Part shown: positions 22,414 through 32,024 of the stretch, piece by piece | Position numbering within the stretch: the first letter of the stretch is position 1 | Layout: each line of letters starts with the position of its first letter | Assembly (NCBI RefSeq): GCF_006716185.1 | Contig: NZ_VFOP01000001.1 | Span: 2,914,001-2,978,000 of the forward strand | Length of the DNA: 64,000 bases | Direction: 5' to 3' | Source: Ornithinicoccus hortensis | Lineage (GTDB): Bacteria; Actinomycetota; Actinomycetes; Actinomycetales; Dermatophilaceae | Position numbers and translations under genes: made by a program | Notes under the pieces: generated by a model | What the model saw: the letters and a program-made list of their open reading frames with translations, nothing else | Database searches by the model: none | What the model was told of the DNA's origin: nothing

Positions 22414-25400
22414 TGAGTGAGAGTGGCGGGGGTCCGGAGGCGGCACACGACGCGCTGCGCCGCTTCTCACCCGCGACACGTGCCTGGTTCGACGCCTCCT
22501 TCGCGGGGCCGACCACCGCCCAGGCCGGTGCCTGGGATGCGATCTCGGCGGGGCAGCACACCCTGGTGGTGGCCCCGACCGGGTCCGGCAAGACGCTCTC
22601 GGCCTTCCTGTGGGCGCTGGACCGGATCTGCACCACCCCCCGCGAGCCCGACCTGGCCCGGTGCCGGGTCGTCTACGTCTCCCCGCTGAAGGCGCTGGCC
22701 GTCGACGTGGAGCGCAACCTGCGCTCGCCGCTGGTCGGCATCCGGCACGCCGCGAGACGGCTGGGCCAGCAGGTCCCCGACGTCCGGGTCGCGATGCGCT
22801 CCGGGGACACCCCGGCGAACGAGCGGCGCGCGTTCGCCAAGGACGGCGCGGACGTGCTCATCACCACTCCGGAGTCGCTCTTCCTCCTGCTCACCTCCCG
22901 CGCCCGCGAGGCATTGGCAGCGGTCGAGACGGTGATCGTCGACGAGGTGCACGCCGTCGCCGGCACCAAGCGCGGGGCGCACCTGGCCGTGACCCTGGAC
23001 CGGCTCGACGCCCTGCTGCTCGAGCCCGCCCAGCGGATCGGGTTGTCCGCCACCGTGCGCCCGGTCGAGGAGGTCGGCCGGTTCCTGACCGGCGGCCGAC
23101 CGGTCAGCATCGTCCAGCCACCCTCGGCGAAGCAGTGGGACCTCCAGGTCGTCGTCCCGGTGCCCGACCTGACGGACCCGGGAGCCATGGCCACGGGAGC
23201 CCCCGGCCAGCCGCCAGCCGAGGCGGAAAGTGACCAGCCCGTCGAGCCGCCCGTGGAGGAGGACGAGCCGTGGCAGGAAGGTGTCGGACCGGTGCTGCCG
23301 GACCTGGACGGCGACGACTTCGCGGCATGGGCCCCGGCGCAGGACCCGCAGGAACGGGCCTCGGTGTGGCCGCACGTCGAGCACCGGATCGCCGACCTGG
23401 TGGCCGACCACTCCTCCACCCTGGTCTTCGCCAACTCCCGGCGCCTGGCCGAACGCCTCACCTCCCGGCTCAACGAAATCGCCGAGGAGACCGCCGAGGA
23501 GGCCGCGGATGCGACCGCGGGCGCGACCGCGGTCACCGAGGGAGGCAGGCCTCCTGCGCAGGTGATGGGCCAGGCGGGCGCGTCCCGGGGTGCCCCCTCG
23601 GTACTGGCGCGGGCCCACCACGGCTCGGTCAGCAAGGAGCACCGGGCCGAGATCGAGGACGCCCTCAAAGGGGGGCGGCTGCCGGCCGTCGTGGCGACCA
23701 GTTCCCTCGAGCTGGGGATCGACATGGGCGCCATCGACCTCGTCGTCCAGGTCGAGTCGCCACCGAGCGTGGCCAGTGGTCTGCAGCGGGTGGGACGGGC
23801 CGGGCACCAGGTGGGTGCGGTGTCCCGGGGCGTGCTCTTCCCCAAGCACCGGGGTGACCTCGTGCAGACGGCCGTCGTCGTCGACCGGATGCGGGCCGGC
23901 CTGATCGAGCGGCTCGCGGTGCCGACCAACCCGTTGGACGTGCTCGCCCAGCAGGTGGTCGCGATGGTCGCGATGGACGACTGGACGGTCGAGGAGCTGT
24001 ATGCCCTGGTCCGCCGGTCGGCGCCGTTCGCCTCGCTGCCCCGGCCGCTGCTGGAGGCCACCCTCGACATGCTGGCCGGTCGCTACCCGGGTGAGGACTT
24101 CGCCGACCTGCGTCCACGGTTGGTGTGGGACCGGATCACCGACACGCTGTCCGCCCGTCGCGGGGCCCAGCTCCTCGCGGTCACCAGCGGCGGCACGATC
24201 CCCGACCGGGGGCTGTATGCCGTGATGCTCGCCACGGGCGACGGCCCCGGCCGCCGGGTGGGCGAGCTGGACGAGGAGATGGTCTACGAGTCGCGGGTCG
24301 GCGACGTATTCACCCTCGGGACGTCGTCCTGGCGGATCGAGGAGATCACCCACGACCAGGTCCGGGTGACGCCGGCCCCCGGCCAGGTCGGGCGGTTGCC
24401 GTTCTGGAAGGGCGACAGCCTGGGGCGTCCCGCCGAGCTGGGCGCCGCGGTGGGCGCCTTCGTCCGGGAGGTGGCCGGGGGGAGCGAGCCACGGGTCCGC
24501 GAGCGACTGCATACGGCCGGGCTCGACGACTGGGCCGTCGACAACCTGGTGCACTACGTCGCCGAGCAGCAGGAGGCGACCGGCCAGGTGCCGGACGACC
24601 GGACCATCGTGGTCGAGCGCTTCAGGGACGAGGTCGGCGACTGGCGGGTCGTGATCCACTCCCCCTACGGCACCCCCGTGCACGCCCCGTGGGCGCTGTG
24701 CCTGGGCGCCCGGATGCGGGAACGCTACGGCACCGACGTGCAGGCCATGGCGGCCGACGACGGGATCGTCCTGCGGCTGCCCGAGCTGGAGGACGCGAGC
24801 GCCCTGGACCGTGACCTGGCCAAGTTACTCACCCTCGATCCCGCCGAGGTACACGACCTGGTCACCACGGAGATCGGCGGGTCCGCCCTGTTCGCCGCCC
24901 GGTTCCGGGAGTGCGCCGCGCGGGCGCTGCTCCTGCCCCGGCGACGGCCCGACCGGCGGCAACCGCTCTGGCAGCAGCGGCAGCGGTCCGCCCAACTGCT
25001 GGAGGTGGCCGCCCGGTATCCCTCGTTCCCGATCGTGCTCGAGGCGGTCCGCGAGTGCGTGCAGGACGTCTACGACGTCGAGGCGCTCACCGCCCTGATG
25101 CGGCAGCTGGCGGACCGCTCCGTGCGGATGGTCTCGGTGGAGACGAGCACCGCCTCGCCGTTCGCCCGGTCGCTCCTGCTGGGCTACGTCGCGCAGTACC
25201 TCTACGAGGGCGACTCGCCGCTGGCCGAGCGCCGGGCAGCCGCGCTGTCCCTGGACCCCATCCTGCTGGCCGAGCTGCTCGGTCGCGGAGAGGGCGCGTC
25301 GCTGGCCGACCTGCTCGACCCGGAGGTGGTCGCCCGCACCGGGGCCGAGCTGCAGCGGCTGGTCCCCGAACGGGCCGCCCGCGACGCCCAGGACGTGCTG

Positions 25401-27287
25401 GACCTGGTGCGCACGCTGGGGCCCCTGACCCCGCCCGAGATCGCGCAGCGGACCCAGGAGGAGCACCGGTCGGCCGTCGACGCCTGGCTGACCGACCTGC
25501 AGGAGCGGCGACAGGTCATCGAGGTCCGGATCGCCGGTGAGGCCCGCTGGGCCGACGCGCAGGACGCCGCCCGGTTGCGGGACGCCCTCGGGGTGGCGCT
25601 GCCGCCAGGGGTGGCGGCGACCTTCCTGGAGCCGGTCGAGGATCCGCTGGGTGACCTGGTCGTGCGGTACGCCCGCACGCACACGCCGTTCACCCTCGAG
25701 GAGCTGGCCGGCCGGCTCGGGCTGGGCAGCGCCGTCGCCGGCGACGCGGTCCGCCGCCTGGTGTCAGCCGGTCGCCTGGTCGAGGGGCGCCTGCGGCCTG
25801 ACCACGACGCCGAGGGCGGTCATCCCTCCGGGGGTTCCTCCGCACCGGACCTGTGCGACGCCGAGGTGCTGCGGATGCTGCGCCGGCGGTCGCTGGCGGC
25901 GCTGCGGCAGGAGGTCGAGCCGGTCACCCAGCAGGCCTACGCCCGGTTCCTGCCCACCTGGCAGTCGGTGGGCGCGCTGCGCGGCGTGGACGGGGTGCAC
26001 CGCGCCGTGGAGCAGCTCGCCGGCGCACGGCTGCCCGCGAGCGCGCTGGAGTCCCTGGTGCTGCCCGCACGGGTCGTGGACTACGCGCCCGGGATGCTCG
26101 ACGAGCTGATGACCGCCGGCGAGGTCGTGTGGCAGGGACACGGGCCGATCCCCGGCGACGACGGGTGGATCTCCCTGCACCTGGCCGACACGGCACCACT
26201 GACCCTGGCCGACCCGGCCCCCGTGGGCGACGACACGGGCCAGCACCTGGTCGACCTGCTCGCCCCCGGTGGGGCGTACTTCTTCCGGGGACTCTCCGAC
26301 GCGCTGGCCGCGTCCGTGCGCAGCGCCCGGGAGTCGGCGGGCGACCCCCTCGACGGCGGCCTCGACGACGCCACCGTGCTGCACAGCCTGTGGGAACTGG
26401 TCTGGGCCGGACGGGTCACCGGCGACACCCTGGCCCCGGTCCGTGCCCTGCTGGGCGGGGGCAGGAGCGCCCACCGGTCCCGCCGGTCCGGTGCCCGCTC
26501 GACCCGGTGGACCCGCTCGTCGGTGGCCCTCGCCTCCCGACCGGGACGGCCCGCGGTCCCGACCCGGTCGGGTCCGCCGACCGGCGCCGGCCGGTGGTCC
26601 GCCCTCCCCCTCCTCGAGCCGGACAGCACCGCCCGCGCGCTCGCGACCGCCGAGCAACTGCTCGACCGCTACGGCGTGCTCACCCGCGGCAGCGTGGTCA
26701 ACGAGGGCACCCCCGGCGGGTATGCCGGGGTCTACCGGGTGCTCGCAACCGCCGAGGAGGCCGGCCGGGTGCGCCGCGGCTACTTCGTCGAGCACCTGGG
26801 CGCCGCCCAGTTCGGCGCCACCGGGGCGATCGACCGGCTCCGGCTGACCGCGCAGCACGAGGCGGGGAGCCACGAGGTGGGGAGCCGCGATAGTTCGGAG
26901 TCGTCCACGGTCCTGGTCCTCGCCGCGACCGACCCGGCCAACCCCTACGGGGCCTCCGTGCCGTGGCCGGACCGCGCGGGCGACGGCGGCGACGCCACGC
27001 ACCGGCCGGGTCGCAAGGCCGGGGCGATCGTGGTGCTCGTGGACGGCCGCCTCGCGCTCTACCTCGAGCGGGGCGGCCGCACTGCCCTGACCTTCACCGC
27101 GGACCCGGAGATCTCCTCCGAGGTGGCCCGAGTGCTCGCCGAGCAGGTCCGGCGCGGCCGCCTGGCGTCGCTGACCATCACCAAGGTCGATGGCGACCCC
27201 GCCCTGTCCTCGGAGCACCCCCTGGCCGGGGCCCTCCAGGAGCACGGGTTCCACACGGCCCCACAGGGTCTGCGGCTGCGCCGTTAG
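22413..27287 (+). CDS. lhr: Large ATP-dependent helicase Lhr
   Basis: 1624 residues, close to mycobacterial Lhr (about 1500) plus linkers. Superfamily-2 core: VAPTGSGKTLSAFL (Walker A) near residue 50, IVDEVHAVAGTKRGAHL (DEVH box) near 175, LSATVRPVEEVG, TLVFANSRRLAERL and the motif VI region GLQRVGRAGHQVG near 455. Two inserted acidic linkers (about residues 245-300 and 350-385) interrupt the core. Beyond 500 lies the long Lhr C-terminal region of winged-helix and beta-barrel modules, ending in QEHGFHTAPQGLRLRR. It is a 3'-5' DNA/RNA translocase linked to DNA damage responses. In many actinobacteria it is followed directly by nei; here about 3 kb lies between. Confidence 0.92.
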   Translation: MSESGGGPEAAHDALRRFSPATRAWFDASFAGPTTAQAGAWDAISAGQHTLVVAPTGSGKTLSAFLWALDRICTTPREPDLARCRVVYVSPLKALAVDVERNLRSPLVGIRHAARRLGQQVPDVRVAMRSGDTPANERRAFAKDGADVLITTPESLFLLLTSRAREALAAVETVIVDEVHAVAGTKRGAHLAVTLDRLDALLLEPAQRIGLSATVRPVEEVGRFLTGGRPVSIVQPPSAKQWDLQVVVPVPDLTDPGAMATGAPGQPPAEAESDQPVEPPVEEDEPWQEGVGPVLPDLDGDDFAAWAPAQDPQERASVWPHVEHRIADLVADHSSTLVFANSRRLAERLTSRLNEIAEETAEEAADATAGATAVTEGGRPPAQVMGQAGASRGAPSVLARAHHGSVSKEHRAEIEDALKGGRLPAVVATSSLELGIDMGAIDLVVQVESPPSVASGLQRVGRAGHQVGAVSRGVLFPKHRGDLVQTAVVVDRMRAGLIERLAVPTNPLDVLAQQVVAMVAMDDWTVEELYALVRRSAPFASLPRPLLEATLDMLAGRYPGEDFADLRPRLVWDRITDTLSARRGAQLLAVTSGGTIPDRGLYAVMLATGDGPGRRVGELDEEMVYESRVGDVFTLGTSSWRIEEITHDQVRVTPAPGQVGRLPFWKGDSLGRPAELGAAVGAFVREVAGGSEPRVRERLHTAGLDDWAVDNLVHYVAEQQEATGQVPDDRTIVVERFRDEVGDWRVVIHSPYGTPVHAPWALCLGARMRERYGTDVQAMAADDGIVLRLPELEDASALDRDLAKLLTLDPAEVHDLVTTEIGGSALFAARFRECAARALLLPRRRPDRRQPLWQQRQRSAQLLEVAARYPSFPIVLEAVRECVQDVYDVEALTALMRQLADRSVRMVSVETSTASPFARSLLLGYVAQYLYEGDSPLAERRAAALSLDPILLAELLGRGEGASLADLLDPEVVARTGAELQRLVPERAARDAQDVLDLVRTLGPLTPPEIAQRTQEEHRSAVDAWLTDLQERRQVIEVRIAGEARWADAQDAARLRDALGVALPPGVAATFLEPVEDPLGDLVVRYARTHTPFTLEELAGRLGLGSAVAGDAVRRLVSAGRLVEGRLRPDHDAEGGHPSGGSSAPDLCDAEVLRMLRRRSLAALRQEVEPVTQQAYARFLPTWQSVGALRGVDGVHRAVEQLAGARLPASALESLVLPARVVDYAPGMLDELMTAGEVVWQGHGPIPGDDGWISLHLADTAPLTLADPAPVGDDTGQHLVDLLAPGGAYFFRGLSDALAASVRSARESAGDPLDGGLDDATVLHSLWELVWAGRVTGDTLAPVRALLGGGRSAHRSRRSGARSTRWTRSSVALASRPGRPAVPTRSGPPTGAGRWSALPLLEPDSTARALATAEQLLDRYGVLTRGSVVNEGTPGGYAGVYRVLATAEEAGRVRRGYFVEHLGAAQFGATGAIDRLRLTAQHEAGSHEVGSRDSSESSTVLVLAATDPANPYGASVPWPDRAGDGGDATHRPGRKAGAIVVLVDGRLALYLERGGRTALTFTADPEISSEVARVLAEQVRRGRLASLTITKVDGDPALSSEHPLAGALQEHGFHTAPQGLRLRR

Positions 27288-27412
27288 ACGGCCCACTCGG
27301 CGTCGGACCCCCGGCCGGTCCGGTCCACCATGGGTTCGCCGCCGGAGCAGTCCATGTCGGACTTCCCGCAGGACCGGTGGGGCCCGGTGTCCCGCCGCGC
27401 GGTTCCCGGTAC

Positions 27413-27462
27413 TTGACACCCTCCCCGTCTCTGCGCACCATGTGCGCATTGGCTAGGCCAAT
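27413..27462 (+). promoter_or_regulatory. Promoter with two adjacent palindromic operators upstream of the AtoE-type transporter
   Basis: TTGACA (27413-27418) and CACCAT (27436-27441) spaced 17 bases form a strong promoter. TGCGCAC-CAT-GTGCGCA (27432-27448) is a perfect dyad covering the -10. ATTGGC-TAG-GCCAAT (27448-27462) is a second perfect dyad just downstream, where a bound repressor would block initiation or elongation. No regulator gene is adjacent. Confidence 0.6.
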
Positions 27463-27503
27463 CCCGCCCACTCCTTGCCTCCCGGCACGACGAAAGCAGA
27501 CGG

Positions 27504-28868
27504 ATGACCCAGGCACCCACCAAACAAGGCACCACACTCTCGCGCGCCATGCGGCCGGTGAACCGGGTGGTCGAGAACTTCATCCCCTCGGCCCTGGTCT
27601 TCGCCATCGTGCTGTCCTTCGTGGTCGCCCTGCTGGCGCTGATCCTGACCGACTCGGGACCGACCCAGGTCGTGCGGACCTGGGGCGACGGCCTGTCCGG
27701 CCTGCTCGCCTTCATGACCCAGATGGCGCTGATCCTGATGCTCGGGCACGTGCTGGCGCACACCCGTCCCGTCCGCAAGATCCTGCGCTACCTGGCGAGC
27801 CTGCCCAAGACATCGATGCAGGCCTACATGTACGTCCTGCTGGTCGCCGCGGTGGCGTCCCTGATCACCTGGGGGCTCGGCCTGATCGTGGGTGCGATGC
27901 TGGCCAAGGAGGTCGCCGCGCAGGGCAAGGAACGCGGCATCAAGCTGCACTTCCCGATGCTGATCGCCGCGGGCTACTCCGGCTACGTGGTCTGGCACAT
28001 GGGCTACTCCGGGTCGGCCCCGCTGACGGCCGCGACGCCGGACTCCTTCGTCTCCGAGTACCTCGGCTCCCCCGTGCCGGTCTCCGAGACGACCTTCGCC
28101 ACCTGGAACCTGATCGCCATCGTCGCCGTGGTCGCCTGCGTCGCCTTCGCCCTCTTCCTGGTGGCGCCGCGCGGTGAAGACACGATCATCGAGCTCGAGC
28201 AGGACCTTCGCGAGGGCGACGTGGAGATCGACGACGAGGTCGTCACGCCCGCGGACCGGGTCGACGCGAGCCGGCTGCCCACGCTCCTCGTCGGCCTGAT
28301 GCTGACCTTCTACCTGGTTCTCCACTTCGGCGACGGCGGCGGCCTGACCCTGGACATCGTGAACTGGACGTTCCTGGCCCTGATCCTGCTGCTGGTGCGC
28401 AACCCGTTCGAACTCATCGCCCTGGTCCGCAATGCCGCGTCCAACGTCGGGGAGATCCTGCTCCAGTTCCCGCTGTATGCCGGCATCATGGGCATCATGG
28501 GCGGCACCGGCCTGATCGCGGTGCTCTCCGACGCCTTCGTGTCGGTCGCCTCCCCCGCCACCTTCGGCCTCCTGGCATTCCTGTCCGCCGGCCTGGTGAA
28601 CTTCTTCGTCCCCTCCGGTGGTGGGCAGATGGCCGTCCAGGGGCCGCTGCTGCTCGACGCCGCCGAGAAGATCGGTGTCGACCCGTCGATCGCCATCATG
28701 GCGCTGTCCTACGGCGACCAGTGGACCAACATGATCCAGCCGTTCTGGGCCCTGCCGGTGCTGGCCATCGCGGGCCTGAAGATGCGCGACATCCTCGGCT
28801 ACACCACCGTGACGCTGATCGCCTCCGGCATCGCGATGGGCGCCACCATGCTCATCGTCTCCGGATGA
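27504..28868 (+). CDS. Short-chain fatty acid transporter, AtoE/TIGR00366 family
   Basis: 454 residues with 10-12 membrane segments. Family features: RPVNRVVENFIPSALVFAI at the N-terminus, GYSGYVVWHMGYSGSAPL near residue 155, FFVPSGGGQMAVQGPLLL near 370 and SYGDQWTNMIQPFWALP near 405. AtoE of E. coli takes up short-chain fatty acids such as acetoacetate/butyrate. A cytoplasmic acidic loop (EDTIIELEQDLREGD) lies mid-protein. ATGA overlap with the amidase gene implies co-expression, suggesting an acid-amide substrate pair. The two genes together split the usual lhr-nei pair. Confidence 0.85.
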   Translation: MTQAPTKQGTTLSRAMRPVNRVVENFIPSALVFAIVLSFVVALLALILTDSGPTQVVRTWGDGLSGLLAFMTQMALILMLGHVLAHTRPVRKILRYLASLPKTSMQAYMYVLLVAAVASLITWGLGLIVGAMLAKEVAAQGKERGIKLHFPMLIAAGYSGYVVWHMGYSGSAPLTAATPDSFVSEYLGSPVPVSETTFATWNLIAIVAVVACVAFALFLVAPRGEDTIIELEQDLREGDVEIDDEVVTPADRVDASRLPTLLVGLMLTFYLVLHFGDGGGLTLDIVNWTFLALILLLVRNPFELIALVRNAASNVGEILLQFPLYAGIMGIMGGTGLIAVLSDAFVSVASPATFGLLAFLSAGLVNFFVPSGGGQMAVQGPLLLDAAEKIGVDPSIAIMALSYGDQWTNMIQPFWALPVLAIAGLKMRDILGYTTVTLIASGIAMGATMLIVSG

Positions 28869-30193
28869 CCGGCGCCTGGCCCGGGCCGGCCGCGGACCCG
28901 GCGGCACACCGGTTGGTCCGGGACGTCGCCGCCGGCCGGGCCAGCGCCGTCGAGGTCGCCAGGGCGACGCTGCGGGCAGCCGACGAGGCCGAGCCGCGGA
29001 TCGCGGCCTTCACCGTCCTGGACCCCGACCTGGTGCTGCGGGATGCCGCGGTCGTCGACGGGCTCGCCGGGTCCGACCGGGCCCGGCGCCCGTTGGCCGG
29101 GCTACCCGTGGCGGTGAAGGACATCATCGACACCGCGGGCCTGCCCACGGCATACGGCTCGCCCATACACGCCGGCCACCGCCCCACCGAGGACGCGGAG
29201 GTGGTGCGCCGGTTGCGGGCAGCCGGCGCGGTGCCGTTCGGCAAGACGACCACCACCGAGTTCGCCCTGTTCGCCCCGACCGCGACGCGCAACCCGTGGG
29301 ACCCGGAGCGCACCCCCGGCGGTTCCTCCAGCGGTTCGGCGGCCGCCGTGGCGGCCGGTGCGGTGCCGGTCGCCCTGGGGACCCAGACCGCCGGGTCGGT
29401 GATCCGGCCGGCCTCGTTCAACGGGGTCGTCGGCTTCAAGCCGACCCACGGCACAGTCCCCACGGCCGGGGTCAAGGACCTCAGCCCCAGCTTCGACACG
29501 GTCGGCGTCCTGGCCCGCACCGTCGACGATGTCGCCCTGGTCTACGGCGCCATCGCCGATGGTCCCCCTGTGGACGGGACGCCGGACGATGGGACGGCGG
29601 ATGATGGGGGCGCGCCGCGTCGGTTGGCGGTCTTCCGGACCGGCCAGTGGGACCAGGTCGAGGCGGCGGTCCGGGCGGCCTTCGACGCGGCCGTGGACGA
29701 GATCGCGGACCGGGACGGTTGGGAGGTGGCCGACCTGCCGTGGAGCGAGGAGACGCACGAGGAGCTGACCCACGCCCAGTCGATCCTGATGGAGGTCGAG
29801 GCGCTGGCGGCGCTGGACGCCGAGTACCGCGGGCACCGCGACCTCTGCTCGCCGCAGCTGGTCGACTACCTGGACCGCGCCACCACCCGCAGCGCCGAGG
29901 ACGCCGAACGCGCCAGGGCGACCATCGACCGGGCCCGCGAGTCCTTCCACGCGGCCGCCTCGGGGTTCGCCGGCGTGCTCACCCCCGCCGCGCACGGCGA
30001 GGCACCGCCCCGCGCCACCACCGGTGACCCCTGGTTCAGCCGGGCCTGGACCGCGCTGGGCGGACCGACGGTCAGCCTCCCGTTGCTGCGGGGCGAGCAC
30101 GGACTCCCGGTCGGACTGCAACTGGCCGGGCACCGGGGACAGGACCTCGACCTGCTGGCCGTGGCGTCGGCCCTGATGCCGTCCGCTCGCTGA
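28865..30193 (+). CDS. Amidase (amidase signature family)
   Basis: 442 residues from ATG 28865, overlapping the transporter stop. Ser-cisSer-Lys triad visible: lysine in LPVAVKDIIDTAG near residue 84, the glycine/serine loop TPGGSSSGSAAAVAAG near 155, and the serine nucleophile in GTQTAGSVIRPASFNG near 180. Hydrolyses a carboxamide to acid and ammonia; substrate not predictable, but coupling to a carboxylate transporter suggests a short-chain amide. An Asp/Gly-rich low-complexity stretch (DGTPDDGTADDGG) interrupts the middle. Confidence 0.88.
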   Translation: MTGAWPGPAADPAAHRLVRDVAAGRASAVEVARATLRAADEAEPRIAAFTVLDPDLVLRDAAVVDGLAGSDRARRPLAGLPVAVKDIIDTAGLPTAYGSPIHAGHRPTEDAEVVRRLRAAGAVPFGKTTTTEFALFAPTATRNPWDPERTPGGSSSGSAAAVAAGAVPVALGTQTAGSVIRPASFNGVVGFKPTHGTVPTAGVKDLSPSFDTVGVLARTVDDVALVYGAIADGPPVDGTPDDGTADDGGAPRRLAVFRTGQWDQVEAAVRAAFDAAVDEIADRDGWEVADLPWSEETHEELTHAQSILMEVEALAALDAEYRGHRDLCSPQLVDYLDRATTRSAEDAERARATIDRARESFHAAASGFAGVLTPAAHGEAPPRATTGDPWFSRAWTALGGPTVSLPLLRGEHGLPVGLQLAGHRGQDLDLLAVASALMPSAR

Positions 30194-30259
30194 GCGCGGC
30201 GACCTCGCCGTCTGGCACAGTCTCGGGCATGAGGGATAGACGCTACCGGGCGGTGAGCC

Positions 30260-31069
30260 GTGCCCGAGGGTGATGCCGTGTGGCGCACCGCCCGGCGTCT
30301 CCACGAGGCGCTGGCCGGGGCTGTCCTGCGGGGCTCCGACCTGCGCGTCCCCGCCCTGGCCACGCGGGACCTCTCCGGGCGACGCACCATTGAGGTCGTC
30401 CCGCGGGGCAAGCACCTGCTGCACCGGGTGGAGGGCGGCATCACCCTGCACAGCCACCTCCGGATGGACGGCAGCTGGCGGATCGCCCCCGCGAGCGCGC
30501 GCCCGGCCGCCGGCCGACGGCATACCGTCCGCGCCCTGCTGTGGACCGACCGGCACGTGGCGGTCGGTGACCAGCTGGGGATGCTCGACCTGGTGCGCAC
30601 CGACGACGAGGCGACCCTCGTCGGCCACCTGGGACCGGACCTGCTGGACCCGGGGTTCGACGGCGACCTGGCGCTGGCCAACCTGCGGCGCGAGCCGGAC
30701 CGGCCGGTGGCCGAGGCGCTGCTGGACCAGCGCAACCTGTGCGGGATCGGCACGATCTTTGCCAGCGAGCCGCTGTTCGAGCACGGCGTCGACCCCTGGG
30801 CCCTCGTCGGCGAGCTGCCCGACGAGGTGCTGGCCACGGTGGTCGGCACCGCCCGGGCCCGGATGGTGCACTCGGCCCGGGTCGGCTTCACCGTCACGAC
30901 CGGCCGGTCCGACCGGAGGCCCGAGGCGTGGGTGTTCGGACGCAAGGGCCAGCCCTGTCGCCGCTGCGGGACCGTCATCGACCAGGGCACGGTCGGGGAG
31001 CCGCCGCGCCAGCGGGTGCTGAGCTACTGCCCTGTCTGCCAGCGCGGCGGGCGGATGTCAGGCAGCTGA
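30260..31069 (+). CDS. nei: Fpg/Nei-family DNA glycosylase, Nei2 type
   Basis: 269 residues. GTG start gives the required N-terminus MPEGD, with Pro2 as the nucleophile and Glu3 as the acid. [18 protein letters not shown] is the helix-two-turn-helix DNA-binding region, and PCRRC...YCPVC at the C-terminus is the zinc finger. [11 protein letters not shown] matches the M. tuberculosis Nei next to lhr (Rv3297). It removes oxidised pyrimidines and cleaves the strand. The gene ends 12 bases inside the convergent clgR gene. A second paralogue (Nei1 type) lies at 61672. Confidence 0.9.
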   Translation: MPEGDAVWRTARRLHEALAGAVLRGSDLRVPALATRDLSGRRTIEVVPRGKHLLHRVEGGITLHSHLRMDGSWRIAPASARPAAGRRHTVRALLWTDRHVAVGDQLGMLDLVRTDDEATLVGHLGPDLLDPGFDGDLALANLRREPDRPVAEALLDQRNLCGIGTIFASEPLFEHGVDPWALVGELPDEVLATVVGTARARMVHSARVGFTVTTGRSDRRPEAWVFGRKGQPCRRCGTVIDQGTVGEPPRQRVLSYCPVCQRGGRMSGS

Positions 31070-31387
31070 GACGACGCGGCGGCGGATCTCGTCGTGCCGG
31101 ATCGGCTTGGCCAGGCCCTCGTTGAGCATCGTGGCGACCTGCTGGTCGGCGGCCTCGGAGATGCTGACCCGGTCGGCCACGTTGGACAGCATCTGCGACA
31201 GCGGCAGGTCCAGTGCCTTGCAGATGGAGGCGAGCAACTCGGAGGAGGCTTCCTTCTCCCCGCGCTCGACCTCGCTCAGGTAGCCCAGGGAGACCGACGC
31301 CGAGGCCGAGACCTCGCGCAGGGTTCGGCCCTGGTGCTGGCGCTGCTCACGCAGCACGTCGCCCAACTCACGTCGTAGCAGAACCAT
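31058..31387 (-). CDS. clgR: ClgR-type XRE transcriptional activator
   Basis: 109 residues. Cro/[37 protein letters not shown] (shown in part; residues 21-52) is nearly identical in layout to ClgR of mycobacteria and corynebacteria. ClgR activates clpP and other proteolysis genes after stress. The last residues are VSAA; ClgR of streptomycetes also ends in Ala-Ala, which marks it for Clp degradation, so this copy may be unstable too. ATG 31387 with GGAGGG upstream. It overlaps cinA by 20 bases and the convergent nei by 12 bases. Order clgR-cinA-pgsA-rimO is ancestral in actinobacteria. Confidence 0.9.
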   Translation of the reverse strand: MVLLRRELGDVLREQRQHQGRTLREVSASASVSLGYLSEVERGEKEASSELLASICKALDLPLSQMLSNVADRVSISEAADQQVATMLNEGLAKPIRHDEIRRRVVSAA

Positions 31388-32024
31388 CGCCTATCCCTCC
31401 TTCACTCCTGAACCCTGGCGTCCATGGGGTCAACCGTACCTTGCCGGTCCCGGAATCGCGGGGGTTATCCCCCTCCAGTGCGGCCAGCAGCAGGTCAAGC
31501 GCCTGTCGCACGGTCTCGTCCCGGATCTGATCCCTGGTGCCTGTGAGGTTCAACGTCCGGGACAGCCGAACTTCTTCCCTCGCCCCGTCGGAGGGAGGAC
31601 CGGTGACCGCTAGGTGCACCCTGCCGACCGGCTTGCCCTCCGCGGGGTCGGGACCGGCGACGCCCGTCGTCGCCACGCCCCAGTCGGCCTCCAGCACCCG
31701 GCGGGTCCCGTCCGCCATGGCCACGGCCGTCTCGGCCGACACCGCGCCGAGCGTCTCGAGCAGGTCGCCCGGGACCCCCAGCACGGTTTGCTTGACCTCG
31801 GTGGCATAGCTGACCACCCCACCCCGGACCACGGCGCTGGCCCCGGGCACCGTGGTGAGGGCCGCGCTGACCAGGCCCCCGGTGAGCGACTCCGCCGTGG
31901 CCACGGACCGGTCCACGGCTAGGAGCGCGCGGACGACGGCAGCGGCGAGTTCGGTGGTGGCGAGACCGCCCAGCCCGTCGCCAGGAGGGGCGTCGCCCGG
32001 TGACGCGTCGCCCGGGGAGGTCAC
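31368..32024 (-). CDS. cinA: CinA-family nicotinamide-nucleotide amidohydrolase (PncC domain)
   Basis: 218 residues from GTG 32024, overlapping the pgsA stop by 4 bases. The single CinA C-terminal domain is recognised by [18 protein letters not shown] near residue 40 and [17 protein letters not shown] near 70; [17 protein letters not shown] is also conserved. It converts nicotinamide mononucleotide to nicotinate mononucleotide in pyridine salvage. A SPGD-type repeat sits before the domain and a 38-residue tail after it, the latter running into clgR. Confidence 0.87.
   Translation of the reverse strand: MTSPGDASPGDAPPGDGLGGLATTELAAAVVRALLAVDRSVATAESLTGGLVSAALTTVPGASAVVRGGVVSYATEVKQTVLGVPGDLLETLGAVSAETAVAMADGTRRVLEADWGVATTGVAGPDPAEGKPVGRVHLAVTGPPSDGAREEVRLSRTLNLTGTRDQIRDETVRQALDLLLAALEGDNPRDSGTGKVRLTPWTPGFRSEGGIGDGSATT

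Noticed and set aside
22467-24683. 738-codon leftward frame inside lhr
   Set aside because: Shadow of the helicase core; no recognisable motif.
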